NCBI GenBank assembly: GCA_944376975.1
Contig: CALWEE010000059.1
Location: 1 to 8,401, forward strand
Length of the DNA stretch: 8,401 nucleotides
Source of the DNA: an uncultured Lachnospiraceae bacterium
GTDB lineage: Bacteria; Bacillota; Clostridia; Lachnospirales; Lachnospiraceae
Reading direction: 5' to 3'
The notes under the pieces are model-generated. The model was not told the origin of the DNA. It saw nothing but the letters and a program-made list of their open reading frames with translations, and ran no database searches. The translations under genes were made by a program, and so were the position numbers. Positions 1 through 6,047 of the stretch are shown here, one piece after another. Each line of letters opens with the position of its first letter. Position 1 is the first letter of the stretch.

Positions 1-1263
1 CACCATGACCCGAAGGACCGGTTCCGTTCCGCTTTCCCGCACGAGGATACGTCCCGTGTTGCCAAGCGCCGCTTCCACCTGGGCAATGGCCGCCTGTACA
101 TCGGCGTCGCCCCGGGCCGCCGGTTTATCCTGTACCCGCACGTTGACGAGCAGCTGGGGATAGATGCGTACCGGTTTGGCCAGCTCGGACAGCTTCTCTT
201 TTTTCTCCAGCATCACTTCCATGACTTTCAGGGAAGTGAGGATACCGTCTCCGGTGGTGGCCAGCTTGCTGAAGATGATATGGCCGGACTGCTCGCCCCC
301 TATGGAATGGCCGTTCTTGACCATGTTTTCATATACGTATTTATCGCCTACCGCTGTTTTTTCGTAACGGATGCCCGCTTCGTCAAGCGCCAGGTAAAGC
401 CCGAAGTTGGACATGACGGTGGTCACCACCGTATCGTTGTTCAACGTTCCCTTTTCTTTCATGTAGCGGCCGCAGATGTACATGATCAGGTCGCCGTCCA
501 CCACATTGCCGTTTTCGTCCACGGCCAGGCACCGGTCCGCGTCGCCGTCATAGGCGAAGCCCACATCGAGGCCGTTGTCTTTGACATATTTCTGAAGGTT
601 CTCGATATGGGTGGAACCGCAGTTGGTATTGATATTGGTGCCGTCCGGCTCCGCGTTGATCACATAGGTCTTGGCGCCCAGCGCGTCGAACACGCTCTTC
701 GCGATGGAAGACGCGGAACCATTGGCGCAGTCCAGGCCCACCTTTTTGTCTTTAAAGGAACGGGTGGCGATGGAGATCAGATGGCCTATGTAGCGGTTGC
801 GGCCCATGGCGTAATCGACCGTGCGCCCCACGTTCTCCCGGGTGGCCAGCGGCAATTCGCCGACTTTGCCGTCGATATAGTCTTCGATCAGCTGTTCCAC
901 ATCGGCTTCCATCTTGTGGCCTTTGGCGTTGATGACTTTAATGCCGTTGTCGTAGAACGGATTGTGGCTGGCGGAGATCATGATACCGCAGTCAAAATCT
1001 TCGGTGCGCACCACGTAAGCCACGCTGGGTGTGGTCGTCACATGGAGCAGGTACGCGTCCGCGCCGCTGGCTGTGAGCCCGGCGACCAGGGCGTACTCGA
1101 ACATATAGCTGGAACGCCGCGTATCTTTTCCGATAACGACCCGCGCCTTATGATCCTTTCCAAAATACCAGCCCAGATAACGGCCGACTTTAAACGCGTG
1201 TTCCACTGTCAGATCCACATTGGCTTCCCCGCGGAAACCGTCTGTTCCAAAATATTTTCCCAT
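1..1263 (-). CDS. glmM: Phosphoglucosamine mutase GlmM (3' end cut by window edge)
   Basis: Interconverts glucosamine-6-phosphate and glucosamine-1-phosphate in the cytoplasm, on the route to UDP-GlcNAc for peptidoglycan. The minus strand reads open from ATG at 1263 to base 1, giving 421 residues of a family usually near 450, so about 27 C-terminal residues are missing only because the window ends. It begins MGKYFGTDGFRGEA, the typical N-terminus. The phosphoserine loop ISASHNP has the active serine at residue 99. The magnesium loop DGDADR spans 239-244, with D239, D241 and D243. The sugar-binding GEQSG is at 323-327 and the phosphate-binding RESGTEP at 409-415. A Shine-Dalgarno AGGAG (1272-1276) lies 8 nt upstream of the ATG. 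In many Firmicutes glmM follows cdaA and ybbR; here it has a leader of its own and diverges from the hemolysin III gene. Family assignment is secure. Confidence 0.97.
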   Translation of the reverse strand, partial: MGKYFGTDGFRGEANVDLTVEHAFKVGRYLGWYFGKDHKARVVIGKDTRRSSYMFEYALVAGLTASGADAYLLHVTTTPSVAYVVRTEDFDCGIMISASHNPFYDNGIKVINAKGHKMEADVEQLIEDYIDGKVGELPLATRENVGRTVDYAMGRNRYIGHLISIATRSFKDKKVGLDCANGSASSIAKSVFDALGAKTYVINAEPDGTNINTNCGSTHIENLQKYVKDNGLDVGFAYDGDADRCLAVDENGNVVDGDLIMYICGRYMKEKGTLNNDTVVTTVMSNFGLYLALDEAGIRYEKTAVGDKYVYENMVKNGHSIGGEQSGHIIFSKLATTGDGILTSLKVMEVMLEKKEKLSELAKPVRIYPQLLVNVRVQDKPAARGDADVQAAIAQVEAALGNTGRILVRESGTEPVLRVMV

Positions 1264-1284
1264 AATTTCAACTCCTAATGCTCA

Positions 1285-1300
1285 CGCGCCCGACGGCGCG
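1285..1300 (-). promoter_or_regulatory. GC hairpin in the glmM leader
   Basis: CGCGCC and GGCGCG form a six-pair all-GC stem with a four-base loop (CGAC on plus, GTCG on minus), ending 8 bases upstream of the glmM Shine-Dalgarno. No U-tract follows, so it is not an intrinsic terminator. It could affect translation or mRNA stability. I see no convincing sigma-A promoter for glmM upstream; AT-rich stretches such as TATCAT near 1340-1345 have no good -35 partner. Confidence 0.35.
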
Positions 1301-1428
1301 ATCAATATAATGTCCAACCGCGATGGCGATTGCTGTAAACATGATACCACATTTTATCTCTTTTGCCACCTTTTTTTCACAATCAGCCTTAAAATTTATA
1401 AAAAATTCATATTTTCGCCCCATTTCTC

Positions 1429-1458
1429 TTGACACGAATATTATATGTGATAGTATCA
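1429..1458 (+). promoter_or_regulatory. Sigma-A promoter of the hemolysin III gene, with palindrome over the -10
   Basis: A perfect -35 TTGACA (1429-1434) is followed after 16 bp by a -10-like TAGTAT (1451-1456), in a very AT-rich stretch upstream of the 1512 start. The -10 is embedded in an exact palindrome TGATA-G-TATCA (1448-1458). TAGTAT also recurs inverted as ATACTA at 1482-1487 in the leader. A palindrome covering the -10 is a usual place for a repressor operator, but no regulator can be named. Confidence 0.65.
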
Positions 1459-1511
1459 TAATATATATAATATAGTTTTTAATACTACATCATACAGAAG
1501 GGTGTGATCAT

Positions 1512-2177
1512 ATGAAATTCAAAGCAAAAGATCCCGGCAGCGCCATTACCCATTTTATCGGATGGCTGATGGCTTTATTCGCCGCCGTACCGCTCATCAT
1601 CAAGGCCGCCTCCTCTCCTCAGCCGGTCCATCTGGTCGCGCTGACGATCTTCATCGTGAGCATGTTATTATTATATGCCGCCAGCACCCTGTATCATACG
1701 CTGGATATCAACCCGAAGATCAACAAACGGCTGAAAAAATTTGACCACATGATGATCTCCGTACTGATCGCCGGCACGTACACGCCGGTATGCCTGATCG
1801 CCATTCCCGGCCGGACCGGCTATATCCTGCTGGGCGTCGTCTGGGGCATCGCCCTTCTGGGCATATTGCTGAAGGCGCTTTGGGTCACCTGCCCCAAGTG
1901 GATCTCCTCGGTACTGTATATCGGCATGGGCTGGACATGCGTCCTCGCCTTTACCCAGATCCTCAACGCCCTTCCCACGGAAGCTTTCCTGTGGCTTTTG
2001 GCCGGCGGTCTGATCTATACGGCCGGCGGCGTCATCTACGCGCTGAAGCTGCCCCTGTTCAACAGCCGGCATAAAAACTTCGGTTCCCATGAGATCTTCC
2101 ATCTGTTCGTCATGGGCGGAAGCATCTGCCACTTTATCCTGATGTACAAGTTCCTGGCCGTCATGCCCATCTTCTGA
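1512..2177 (+). CDS. Hemolysin III / PAQR-family membrane protein
   Basis: A 221-residue integral membrane protein of the hemolysin III family, bacterial relatives of adiponectin receptors. About seven hydrophobic segments are visible, roughly residues 13-31, 40-60, 80-97, 102-120, 130-150, 157-177 and 195-215. The family's putative metal site is intact: S58-x3-H62 in ASTLYH, D78 in KKFDHM, and H193-x3-H197 in GSHEIFH, with a further H207. Length matches the family (about 210-230). ATG at 1512 has the Shine-Dalgarno GAAGGGTG (about 1497-1504) at suitable spacing. The hemolysin name is historical. The metal geometry suggests hydrolase-type activity or a role in membrane homeostasis, but the substrate is unknown. 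The gene is monocistronic: its own promoter lies upstream and a terminator 16 bases after the stop. Confidence 0.93.
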   Translation: MKFKAKDPGSAITHFIGWLMALFAAVPLIIKAASSPQPVHLVALTIFIVSMLLLYAASTLYHTLDINPKINKRLKKFDHMMISVLIAGTYTPVCLIAIPGRTGYILLGVVWGIALLGILLKALWVTCPKWISSVLYIGMGWTCVLAFTQILNALPTEAFLWLLAGGLIYTAGGVIYALKLPLFNSRHKNFGSHEIFHLFVMGGSICHFILMYKFLAVMPIF

Positions 2178-2193
2178 CGCGGCGGCAGGGCAG

Positions 2194-2235
2194 AAAAAAG
2201 TCCTCATTTCCCAACCGGTCATGAGGACTTTTTTT
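2194..2235. terminator. Bidirectional intrinsic terminator between convergent genes
   Basis: Arms AAAAAAGTCCTCAT (2194-2207) and ATGAGGACTTTTTT (2221-2234) pair over 14 bases around a 13-base loop. A T-run follows on the plus strand (2229-2235), and the A-run at 2194-2199 becomes a T-run on the minus strand. It therefore serves both the hemolysin III gene, ending at 2177, and the cardiolipin synthase gene, ending at 2263. Confidence 0.93.
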
Positions 2236-2262
2236 ACGCGTATAAAGATAAACCCGCCCGGA

Positions 2263-3786
2263 TCAGAGCATGGGCGAAAAGATCCGGAGCACCCACTGGA
2301 TCACTTTCTGGGGGAAAGGACGCTTTTTCCACGTATCGTAGCTGATGCGCTCGCTCACCGACTGGGTGTCCAGAAAATCCTGCTTGATATCCATGACGGC
2401 CGGCACGTCTGTCATGAGCACGCCACATTCATAGTGCAAGTAAAAACTTCTGTAGTCCATATTGATGGAGCCGCACACCGCGCACTCGTCGTCGCTGACC
2501 ACGTTTTTGGCATGGATAAAACCGGGCACGTATTCGTAGATCCGTATGCCGTTCTGGAGCAGCTTGCCGTAATTAAAGACCGTGACCATATAGACATACC
2601 ACTTATCGTAGATCCGGGGCGTGATGATGCGCACGTCCACGCCGCTCCGGGCCGCCCGGCACAGCGCGTCCACAGTCGTATTGTCCAACACCAGGTAAGG
2701 CGTCGTAAAATAGATATAATCCTTGGCTTTGTTGATCAGATGGATATAGGTCTCCTCGATGGGATTGTCCGGATTGTTGGCCGGCCCGTCCGCCATAGGC
2801 TGGACGAACCCTTCCGCTTCCACCGAAACCGTCGGCCTGTACCGGTCGTAATCCATATCTTCGTTTTCCCTCGAAAATTCCCACATCTCAAGGAAGATCT
2901 CCGTAAGGCCCCAGACGCCGTCGCCTTCCAGGCGGACCGCCGTATCCTTCCAGTGGCCGAACCGTTCGTAGATATTGGCGTATTCGTCGGCCAGATTGAT
3001 GCCGCCGGTATAGCCGATATTGCCGTCGATGATGGCGATCTTCTGATGGTTCCGGTAATTGAACGTGAGACGGGACACGTCTTTCGTGATGGGGGCGAAC
3101 ACGCTGACCCGCACGCCGATCTGGGCCATCTCGTGACGGATCGTTTCCGTATCAATGATCAGGCACCCGAAATCGTCCACCAGGAGGCGTACTTCCAGTT
3201 TTTCCGCCGCTTTCCTGGCCAGTATCTCTTTGGTCCGTTCCCATATCTGTCCCTGGGACACGATGAAATATTCAAGGAAGATGAACTTTTCCGCATTTTC
3301 CATATCTTCAAAAAGGGCATCGAACTTCTTCTCGCCCACTTCAAAATAGCGGACGGCCGTATTCTTATACAGCGGAAAATCTTCACTGATCAGATATTTG
3401 CTGATCTGGGCCCGGTCTTTATGCTGGCGGATCATCTCGTCCAAAACCTGGGGATCCTGCGCCTTGTAAGTCCTTCCTTTCTGCGTCACTTCGCGGAACC
3501 GGCGGTTGGTCCGGCTGTTCTTGCGCCTGTGGCCCCACATGCCGTACAGGCAGAACCCGACCACCGGCAGGGCCAGAACGATGATGATCCAGAAATAATT
3601 ATAAGACGTGGTGTCATTGACCAGCGCGAAGATGGTGATCACGCTGAGCACTTCGATGGCGATGTACGCCCATGTCACCTTTTCCCTGAAAAGCATGACC
3701 AGCACGAACAGCAAAGCCACCTGCAAGATCAGCGTTAAAGCGACGATGACCGCCTTGACGATCCCTGTTGTCTTGTTTTTGATCAT
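2263..3786 (-). CDS. cls: Cardiolipin synthase (phospholipase D superfamily)
   Basis: Membrane enzyme that condenses two phosphatidylglycerol molecules into cardiolipin and glycerol. The protein has 507 residues, close to the usual 480-515. Hydrophobic segments lie at about residues 9-33, 38-57 and 64-83, followed by a basic stretch (GHRRKNSRTNRRF) and the catalytic region. Both HxKx4D motifs are complete: H247-K249-D254 in NHQKIAIID, followed by GYTGGINLADEY, and H425-K427-D432 in IHAKNVVSDD, followed by CGSINMDYRSF. The TPYLVLDNT stretch (362-370) is also typical of Cls. The start is ATG at 3786, overlapping the stop of the upstream GIY-YIG gene as ATGA. GAGG (3791-3794) lies only 4 bases before the ATG, so translational coupling probably matters. 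Specificity among the PLD superfamily is inferred from overall architecture. Confidence 0.95.
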   Translation of the reverse strand: MIKNKTTGIVKAVIVALTLILQVALLFVLVMLFREKVTWAYIAIEVLSVITIFALVNDTTSYNYFWIIIVLALPVVGFCLYGMWGHRRKNSRTNRRFREVTQKGRTYKAQDPQVLDEMIRQHKDRAQISKYLISEDFPLYKNTAVRYFEVGEKKFDALFEDMENAEKFIFLEYFIVSQGQIWERTKEILARKAAEKLEVRLLVDDFGCLIIDTETIRHEMAQIGVRVSVFAPITKDVSRLTFNYRNHQKIAIIDGNIGYTGGINLADEYANIYERFGHWKDTAVRLEGDGVWGLTEIFLEMWEFSRENEDMDYDRYRPTVSVEAEGFVQPMADGPANNPDNPIEETYIHLINKAKDYIYFTTPYLVLDNTTVDALCRAARSGVDVRIITPRIYDKWYVYMVTVFNYGKLLQNGIRIYEYVPGFIHAKNVVSDDECAVCGSINMDYRSFYLHYECGVLMTDVPAVMDIKQDFLDTQSVSERISYDTWKKRPFPQKVIQWVLRIFSPML

Positions 3787-4043
3787 AGTTCCTCACTCAT
3801 TTCCCCGGACGCGATCAGCCGCAGCTTTCCTCTCCGGTCCATGCGTTTGATCTCCCGTTCCCGGCGCATGGCCGCTTCCCGCGTCGTTGATGTCTCATAA
3901 TATACCAGTTTCACCGGCGTCCGTCCGCGGGTATACTTTGCCCCGCGGCCTTCATTATGGGCTCGGACCCTTTCTTCCAGATGGTTGGTCCAGCCCGTAT
4001 ACAGTGTACCGTCGCCGCACAGAAGGATGTATGTATAATTCAT
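3783..4043 (-). CDS. Small GIY-YIG nuclease-family protein (UPF0213 / YhbQ-YazA type)
   Basis: An 86-residue single-domain GIY-YIG protein. It opens MNYTYILLCGDG; the second half-motif is YTG (15-17) rather than YIG, which is common in this subfamily. R25 in LEERVRAHN, the GAKYTRGRTPVKLVYYE block (34-50) and the metal-binding glutamate E62 in MRREREIK are all present, so nuclease activity is plausible. The cellular role of the UPF0213 group is poorly known; DNA repair-like roles have been proposed for relatives. The ATG at 4043 is preceded by GGGGTGG (about 4048-4054). Its TGA overlaps the cls ATG by four bases, so it is the first gene of a two-gene operon with its own promoter at 4073-4100. 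Confidence 0.92.
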   Translation of the reverse strand: MNYTYILLCGDGTLYTGWTNHLEERVRAHNEGRGAKYTRGRTPVKLVYYETSTTREAAMRREREIKRMDRRGKLRLIASGEMSEEL

Positions 4044-4072
4044 AGATCCACCCCGCTCGTTTCTATTAATCT

Positions 4073-4100
4073 ATTATACCCGACATTTTTTTATTTTCAA
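4073..4100 (-). promoter_or_regulatory. Sigma-A promoter of the GIY-YIG-cls operon
   Basis: Read on the minus strand, TTGAAA (4095-4100) is followed after 16 bp by a perfect TATAAT (4073-4078). The start point should be near 4066, giving a leader of roughly 20-25 nt before the ATG at 4043. The -35 adjoins the T-tract of the preceding terminator, a compact terminator-promoter arrangement. Confidence 0.8.
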
Positions 4101-4103
4101 TAG

Positions 4104-4128
4104 AAAAGGGGAGCGCGGCCGCGCTCCC
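4104..4128 (-). terminator. Probable intrinsic terminator downstream of spoIIQ
   Basis: GGGAGCGC (4109-4116) and GCGCTCCC (4121-4128) form an 8-bp GC-rich stem around GGCC. On the minus strand it is followed by CTTTTC, a short U-tract. It lies about 180 bases after the spoIIQ stop and just before the next promoter. The U-tract is short, so efficiency is uncertain. Confidence 0.6.
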
Positions 4129-4309
4129 GTGTATATGAAGCAGTCGATGACAAAGGTTATTTAACGCGCGCTCCCGGCTCCTTTTGGGGCCGCCGGATGA
4201 CGCGTTGTTAAAATATCGGCTGCATATTTTTCAATATGTACCGCCGGATATCATCGCCTGCTTCTATATCTTATGCTGTTTTCCCCGCTTTCGTATCTCG
4301 TCTTGCCGT
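4129..4309 (-). other. spoIIQ 3' intergenic stretch with extra hairpins, no gene seen
   Basis: No ORF with a ribosome site is convincing here. On the minus strand it holds a hairpin CATATT-GAAA-AATATG (about 4222-4237) with a GNRA-type loop and a second stem (CGGCTCC 4175-4181 with GGGGCCG 4186-4192). A second copy of the ten-base arm CGCGCTCCCG lies at 4167-4176, duplicating 4120-4129 of the terminator. This may be a structured 3' UTR. Confidence 0.4.
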
Positions 4310-4990
4310 TTATCTTTCAGCCAGCCAGTCGGCGGGATCTTTTGGCGTCCCGTCTTTTCTGACGGCAAAGAACAGATGGCTGCCTTCTTTCGTGTAATAA
4401 GCGGTGGGTTCCGCCACATACCCCAACGCCTGTCCTTTCACCACCGGATCGCCCACGTCCACCGTCAGGTCTTTGACCTGTCCATAGATCGTTTCATATC
4501 CGTCGCCCATGTCCACCGTCAGCACCGTACCGTATTGGCTGTCTTCGCGGATATCGGATACCGTTCCGCCAAAAGCCGCCACGAACTGGGCGTTCACATC
4601 CGCCTCGATCATCAGCCCGGGATTGCCGGCGTACTGATCCAGCGTCTCAAAGTAAATGGTCGTATCCATGGAATAGGGCTTTAGCACCGCGCCTTCGCAC
4701 GGCCACAGCAGCTTTGCCTCCGCCCCGAAGGTTTCCGGCGTCTGTTCCGGCGCCGCGTCTTCGGTTTCCTCCAAAGCGGCCGCGTTCACCGGCTCCGACG
4801 GCGCGTCCAGCTCGGTAAACGGCTCCGTCTCCCGCGTTTCCTCCCGGGCCAGGGCCGCGTCCCGGAACTGGGCCGCGTTTTCGGCCGCCTTTTTGTCCGC
4901 CATGCCTGAACGGTATCCGGCAATCCCGGAAATACATAAAACCGCGGCCAAAGCGCATGCCATGATCAGATAAATCCCGTTTCTTTTCAA
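4310..4990 (-). CDS. spoIIQ: SpoIIQ-like forespore protein with degenerate LytM/M23 domain
   Basis: A 226-residue protein with one N-terminal membrane anchor (about 7-26), an acidic Glu/Ala/Pro-rich linker (about 45-90) and a LytM/M23-type domain (about 100-222). In endospore formers SpoIIQ sits in the forespore membrane and pairs with mother-cell SpoIIIAH across the intermembrane space during engulfment. The fold signature is clear: FGGTVSDI, YGTVLTVDMGDGYETIYG, DPVVKGQALGYV, HLFFAVRKDG. However, the first HxxxD site reads N123-x3-M127, the Y-x-H site is Q171, and the HxH pair is H205-L-F207, so it should not bind zinc normally. The start is TTG at 4990, with AAAGGA (5001-5006) 10 nt upstream; the first internal ATG (residue 10) would truncate the membrane segment. 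It directly follows spoIID and has its own sigma-F promoter. Another inactive M23 envelope protein is possible but less likely. Confidence 0.8.
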   Translation of the reverse strand: MKRNGIYLIMACALAAVLCISGIAGYRSGMADKKAAENAAQFRDAALAREETRETEPFTELDAPSEPVNAAALEETEDAAPEQTPETFGAEAKLLWPCEGAVLKPYSMDTTIYFETLDQYAGNPGLMIEADVNAQFVAAFGGTVSDIREDSQYGTVLTVDMGDGYETIYGQVKDLTVDVGDPVVKGQALGYVAEPTAYYTKEGSHLFFAVRKDGTPKDPADWLAER

Positions 4991-5032
4991 CTTACTCGCA
5001 TCCTTTCTTTCCCTGTGATGATCCTGCAGCTA

Positions 5033-5062
5033 TAGTCTTGCCCGCTTTTTTCCGGTTTATAC
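5033..5062 (-). promoter_or_regulatory. Sigma-F (forespore) promoter of spoIIQ
   Basis: On the minus strand the spoIID-spoIIQ gap contains GTATA (5058-5062), a 15-bp spacer, and GGCAAGACTA (5033-5042). These match every defined position of the Bacillus subtilis sigma-F consensus as I recall it (GYWTA, about 15 bp, GGNRANAHTR). Transcription would start near 5026 and run about 35 nt to the TTG start. spoIIQ is a classic sigma-F gene in B. subtilis, so site and gene identity support each other. Confidence 0.75.
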
Positions 5063-5090
5063 ACAGGGTCCGGCAAGGAAATGAAATGTT

Positions 5091-6008
5091 TCAGCGGATC
5101 TTTGTCCCCGCGAAATAATATGAAAGGATCTGGGTATAGTCGCTTCCGGAAAGCGCCATGGCGTTGCCGCCGTAAAGGCTCAGCCCCACGCCGTGGCCTT
5201 CGCCGTAGCAGACAAAGACCGCCCGGCCGTCTTCCACCGTCACGTCGAAACAGGCGGAGGGAAGGTCCAAAAGATAGCGCAGCGTTTCCCCGTCATAGAC
5301 CTGGCTGCCGATCTGGATCTGGCGGACGTAGCCGGAATCGTCTTTGCCCACGATCTGGATCATGGAAGGGGTGATCTGACGCCAGTTTTTCGCCTCCGGA
5401 TCCTGTCCTTCCAGCCGGCCGGCCAGCCGGAAGACGGAAAACGCAAGCTCGCGGGTATGATCCGGCGCGTTTTTATCCCACAGGCTTTCCGTCGAGACAA
5501 GCCAGGAAACGTCCTGCCCCCATACGTCTTTCGCGCTCCGCGTCTTTCCGTTGCTGATCCGAAAATATAAGGGCAGTATCGGATCGTCGCCGCTGTATAT
5601 CATACAGTCTTTCGTATCCGATACTGCCCGTTCCAGTTTTTTCTCAGACCAGCCTTTTTCCTTTCGCTCCGAAGATGAAAGCCAGGGCTGTCCAAGCCAT
5701 TCGCCCTCCAGCGTCATCCGGTCTCCCGCCACGTAAAAGACGAAGGTCCGGTTGACCACCATCATGGCCTTGACCATTTCCTCCGCCGCGTCCGGCGAAA
5801 GCTGCGCCGCCGTGGCGCCTTTCAGGTACTCATCCAAAGACAGGCTGACTTCCCTCCGTCCGTCGCTCATATGTATGGCGACGCCTCCCGCCGTCCGGCC
5901 TTCCGCGGCCGGGCCGTATTCTTTTCGGAAGAACGTCGTTCCCCCGATGGGAATGAGGAACAGACACAGAAGCAGGACCCACCTTAAACGCAGCCGTTTT
6001 CTGACCAC
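5091..6008 (-). CDS. spoIID: Stage II sporulation protein D, SpoIID-like, catalytic Glu replaced
   Basis: SpoIID is a mother-cell, membrane-anchored lytic transglycosylase that trims peptidoglycan with SpoIIM and SpoIIP during engulfment. This 305-residue protein has a basic start and one membrane segment (about 9-25), then the SpoIID fold: LSLDEYLKGATAAQLSP (56-72), a VVNRTF helix, YFRISNGKTRSAKDVWG (148-164), STESLWD, GHGVGLSLYGGNAMA (271-285) and DYTQILSYYFAGTKIR at the end. Active family members read roughly EYLxGVVAxEMP; here the glutamate position is Q69 (codon CAG), and the usual SQYG reads SLYG. Catalysis is therefore doubtful. The start is GTG at 6008, with GGGAGG (6016-6021) 7 nt upstream. 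It lies 39 nt after ackA with no terminator between, and is followed by spoIIQ. Confidence 0.9.
   Translation of the reverse strand: MVRKRLRLRWVLLLCLFLIPIGGTTFFRKEYGPAAEGRTAGGVAIHMSDGRREVSLSLDEYLKGATAAQLSPDAAEEMVKAMMVVNRTFVFYVAGDRMTLEGEWLGQPWLSSSERKEKGWSEKKLERAVSDTKDCMIYSGDDPILPLYFRISNGKTRSAKDVWGQDVSWLVSTESLWDKNAPDHTRELAFSVFRLAGRLEGQDPEAKNWRQITPSMIQIVGKDDSGYVRQIQIGSQVYDGETLRYLLDLPSACFDVTVEDGRAVFVCYGEGHGVGLSLYGGNAMALSGSDYTQILSYYFAGTKIR
5571..5629. repeat. Perfect 14-bp inverted repeat with nested hairpin inside spoIID
   Basis: GGGCAGTATCGGAT (5571-5584) is exactly inverted as ATCCGATACTGCCC (5616-5629). Nested inside, CTGTAT (5593-5598) pairs with ATACAG (5602-5607) around a 3-base loop. It lies wholly within spoIID codons for about residues 127-146. 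On the mRNA strand the stem is followed by TTATATTTT, so it resembles an intragenic terminator or attenuator. Confidence 0.85.
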
Positions 6009-6039
6009 GCTTTCGCCTCCCGGATGGATGCTTTCTTTC

Positions 6040-6047
6040 AGTATATG
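6040..6047 (-). promoter_or_regulatory. Possible sigma-E -10 element for spoIID
   Basis: On the minus strand CATATACT directly follows the ackA stop and matches 7 of 8 bases of the recalled sigma-E -10 (CATACAMT). spoIID is normally sigma-E dependent. I find no AT-rich -35 at the right distance, which falls in the 3' end of ackA coding sequence, so this is tentative. Confidence 0.3.

Noticed and set aside
280..1278. A 332-codon plus-strand frame
   Set aside because: It is antisense to glmM, whose minus-strand translation carries every family motif; the plus frame has no recognisable domain.
1264..1440. glmS-type ribozyme or riboswitch before glmM
   Set aside because: The leader is short and holds only one small GC hairpin, with none of the glmS ribozyme layout visible.
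1268..1459. A 63-codon minus-strand frame upstream of glmM
   Set aside because: It covers the AT-rich divergent promoter region, has no good ribosome site and no family resemblance.
2221..3738. A 505-codon plus-strand frame
   Set aside because: Antisense to cls, which has both HxKx4D motifs; the plus frame is His/Asp/Val-rich as expected of a shadow, and starts inside a terminator.
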